The position numbers and the translations under genes were made by a program. Positions 4,839-5,846 of a stretch of DNA of 5,846 nt are shown in pieces. Under the pieces are notes generated by a model. It was not told where the DNA came from, made no database searches, and was given only the letters and a program-made list of their open reading frames with translations. Numbering within the stretch: position 1 is the first letter of the stretch; each line of letters starts with the position of its first letter. The stretch is from an uncultured Acidobacteriota bacterium (GTDB lineage: Bacteria; Acidobacteriota; Thermoanaerobaculia; Gp7-AA8), in the NCBI GenBank assembly GCA_946887105.1, contig CAMPKJ010000294.1:1-5846 (forward strand). The letters are read 5' to 3'.

Positions 4839-5846
4839 ATGCGTAAACTGATCGGAGCGGTACTCCTGCTCGCCGCGGTTCCAGCGATGGCGCAGAACGT
4901 CGACATCGAGGCGTTGTCGGGCCTGCAGTTCAACTTCGGCAATCCCGGCGCGCGTTCTCTCGGCATGGGCGGCGCGTTCCTCGGTCTTGCGGACGATGCT
5001 TCCGCGGCGGAGGCGAATCCGGCCGGCCTGACCATCCTGCGCAAGCCCGAGGTTTCGCTGGAAGTGCGCAACTACCTCGAAGAACAGATCTTCACCACCA
5101 GCGGCACGTTTCCGGACATCAACCGCACCGCGTTCACGAACCACAGCGATCGCGTGGTACTCACGTTCGGCAGCGCGGTCCTGCCGGTGCGGAACTTCAC
5201 GTTCGGCATCTACTACCACGAGCCGCTGAACAACGAAGGTGGCGGCGCGGTGGTGCCGGTCCGCGACGAGCTCACCGGACGGGTCACGCCTCTTCCGAAC
5301 TTCTATCTTCCCCAGGAGGGCTCCGGCGCCAACATCACCTATGGCGATCCGGTGACGAAGGCGGAGTGCGAGCAGATTCGCATCCAGCGGAACGATCCGT
5401 TCGCCTGCCCCGAGTTCATCGTCAAGCCCTTCGTGTCGGCGCTGGCCGTGCGTCAGCGGACGTACGGCCTCACCGGGGCGTGGCAGGTCCATCCGCGATT
5501 CTCCGTCGGCGCGACGGTCCGCCATCAGCGCTTCCTCGAGACCGCGGCGACGTTCCGCTACAGCGACAGCTTCGTTCTGCAGCAGAGCCTGATTCAGGCC
5601 ACCGCGAAAACGAACAACGGCAACGTCGAGCTCGTGGAAGCGACCGACACCACCTTCACCGCCGGCTTCAAGTGGGCGCCGACGGACTGGATCAGCTTCG
5701 GCGGCGTGTACAAGCTCGGTGCGGAATTCGATGCGCCGCTCTTCTACGCCGACATCAACACGAACCATGAGTTCATCGATGCGGCCGATACGAAGTTCCA
5801 CATGCCCGACATCGCCGGCATTGGCGTGTCGGTCCGCCCGATCCCG
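4839..5846 (+). CDS. FadL/OmpP1- or PorV-like outer-membrane beta-barrel protein, 3' end outside the window
   Basis: The frame is open from ATG 4839 to the last base (336 codons, no stop), so the gene is complete at its start and cut at its end. Residues 1-18 (MRKLIGAVLLLAAVPAMA) are a Sec signal peptide with an A-x-A cleavage site before QN. The early mature region has GARSLGMGGAFLGLADDA followed by EANPAGL (roughly residues 37-66). This G-x-G, ADDA, NPAGL pattern is shared by the OmpP1/FadL hydrophobic-compound transporters and the PorV/PorQ-type barrels. The rest alternates short amphipathic strands rich in aromatic residues (for example FTFGIYYHE, YGLTGAWQVHPRFSVGATV, FTAGFKWAPTDWISFGGVY) with polar loops, as expected for a barrel. 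A loop has two cysteines, Cys177 and Cys190, that could form a disulfide in the periplasm or outside. Probable role is uptake of hydrophobic substrates across the outer membrane, but PorV-like function cannot be excluded without the C-terminus. Confidence 0.88.
   Translation, partial: MRKLIGAVLLLAAVPAMAQNVDIEALSGLQFNFGNPGARSLGMGGAFLGLADDASAAEANPAGLTILRKPEVSLEVRNYLEEQIFTTSGTFPDINRTAFTNHSDRVVLTFGSAVLPVRNFTFGIYYHEPLNNEGGGAVVPVRDELTGRVTPLPNFYLPQEGSGANITYGDPVTKAECEQIRIQRNDPFACPEFIVKPFVSALAVRQRTYGLTGAWQVHPRFSVGATVRHQRFLETAATFRYSDSFVLQQSLIQATAKTNNGNVELVEATDTTFTAGFKWAPTDWISFGGVYKLGAEFDAPLFYADINTNHEFIDAADTKFHMPDIAGIGVSVRPIP

Noticed and set aside
4806..5801. A 331-codon minus-strand ORF overlapping the outer-membrane protein gene
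   Set aside because: The plus-strand frame in the same interval has a signal peptide, a Shine-Dalgarno sequence and conserved ADDA/NPAGL motifs. The antisense frame has charged low-complexity sequence with no features.

Overview
The window is G+C-rich, with strong G/C preference at third codon positions, and looks like the chromosome of a Gram-negative bacterium. The evidence is an outer-membrane beta-barrel gene with a signal peptide, a membrane-anchored lytic transglycosylase of the Slt type, and a bacterial-type prolyl-tRNA synthetase with an editing insertion. The protein style and the iterated intergenic inverted repeats would fit an uncultured Acidobacteriota-like lineage, but that placement is a guess and nothing in the window proves it.

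Layout. On the minus strand, a small two-helix membrane protein with a PH-like domain (start near 2844, stop at 2392) is followed with no gap by a large soluble-lytic-transglycosylase homologue (to position 1). The two look like one operon in cell-envelope maintenance. On the plus strand, proS (3003-4718) is divergent from that operon, and a FadL/OmpP1- or PorV-like outer-membrane protein gene (4839 onward, cut by the window end) follows it. The outer-membrane gene is open to the last base. Four genes fill almost the whole window. The only real intergenic stretches are 2845-3002 and 4719-4838, and each is dominated by one long inverted repeat.

Two things deserve attention. First, the transglycosylase and the PH-like gene lie in the same reading frame, separated by a single TGA. 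The 29 codons after that TGA encode a textbook positively charged signal anchor behind a perfect GGAGG ribosome-binding site, but the codon in the start position is GTT. Second, both intergenic regions carry hairpins whose arms are built from iterated 8-10 bp words. The words differ between the two sites, yet the architecture is the same, and each hairpin ends one base before a plausible -10 box of the downstream plus-strand gene. One lies between divergent genes, where a terminator has no obvious purpose.

The protein-coding content is otherwise ordinary housekeeping and envelope biology. I see no phage, CRISPR, transposase, defence or biosynthetic system, and no tRNA or rRNA gene.
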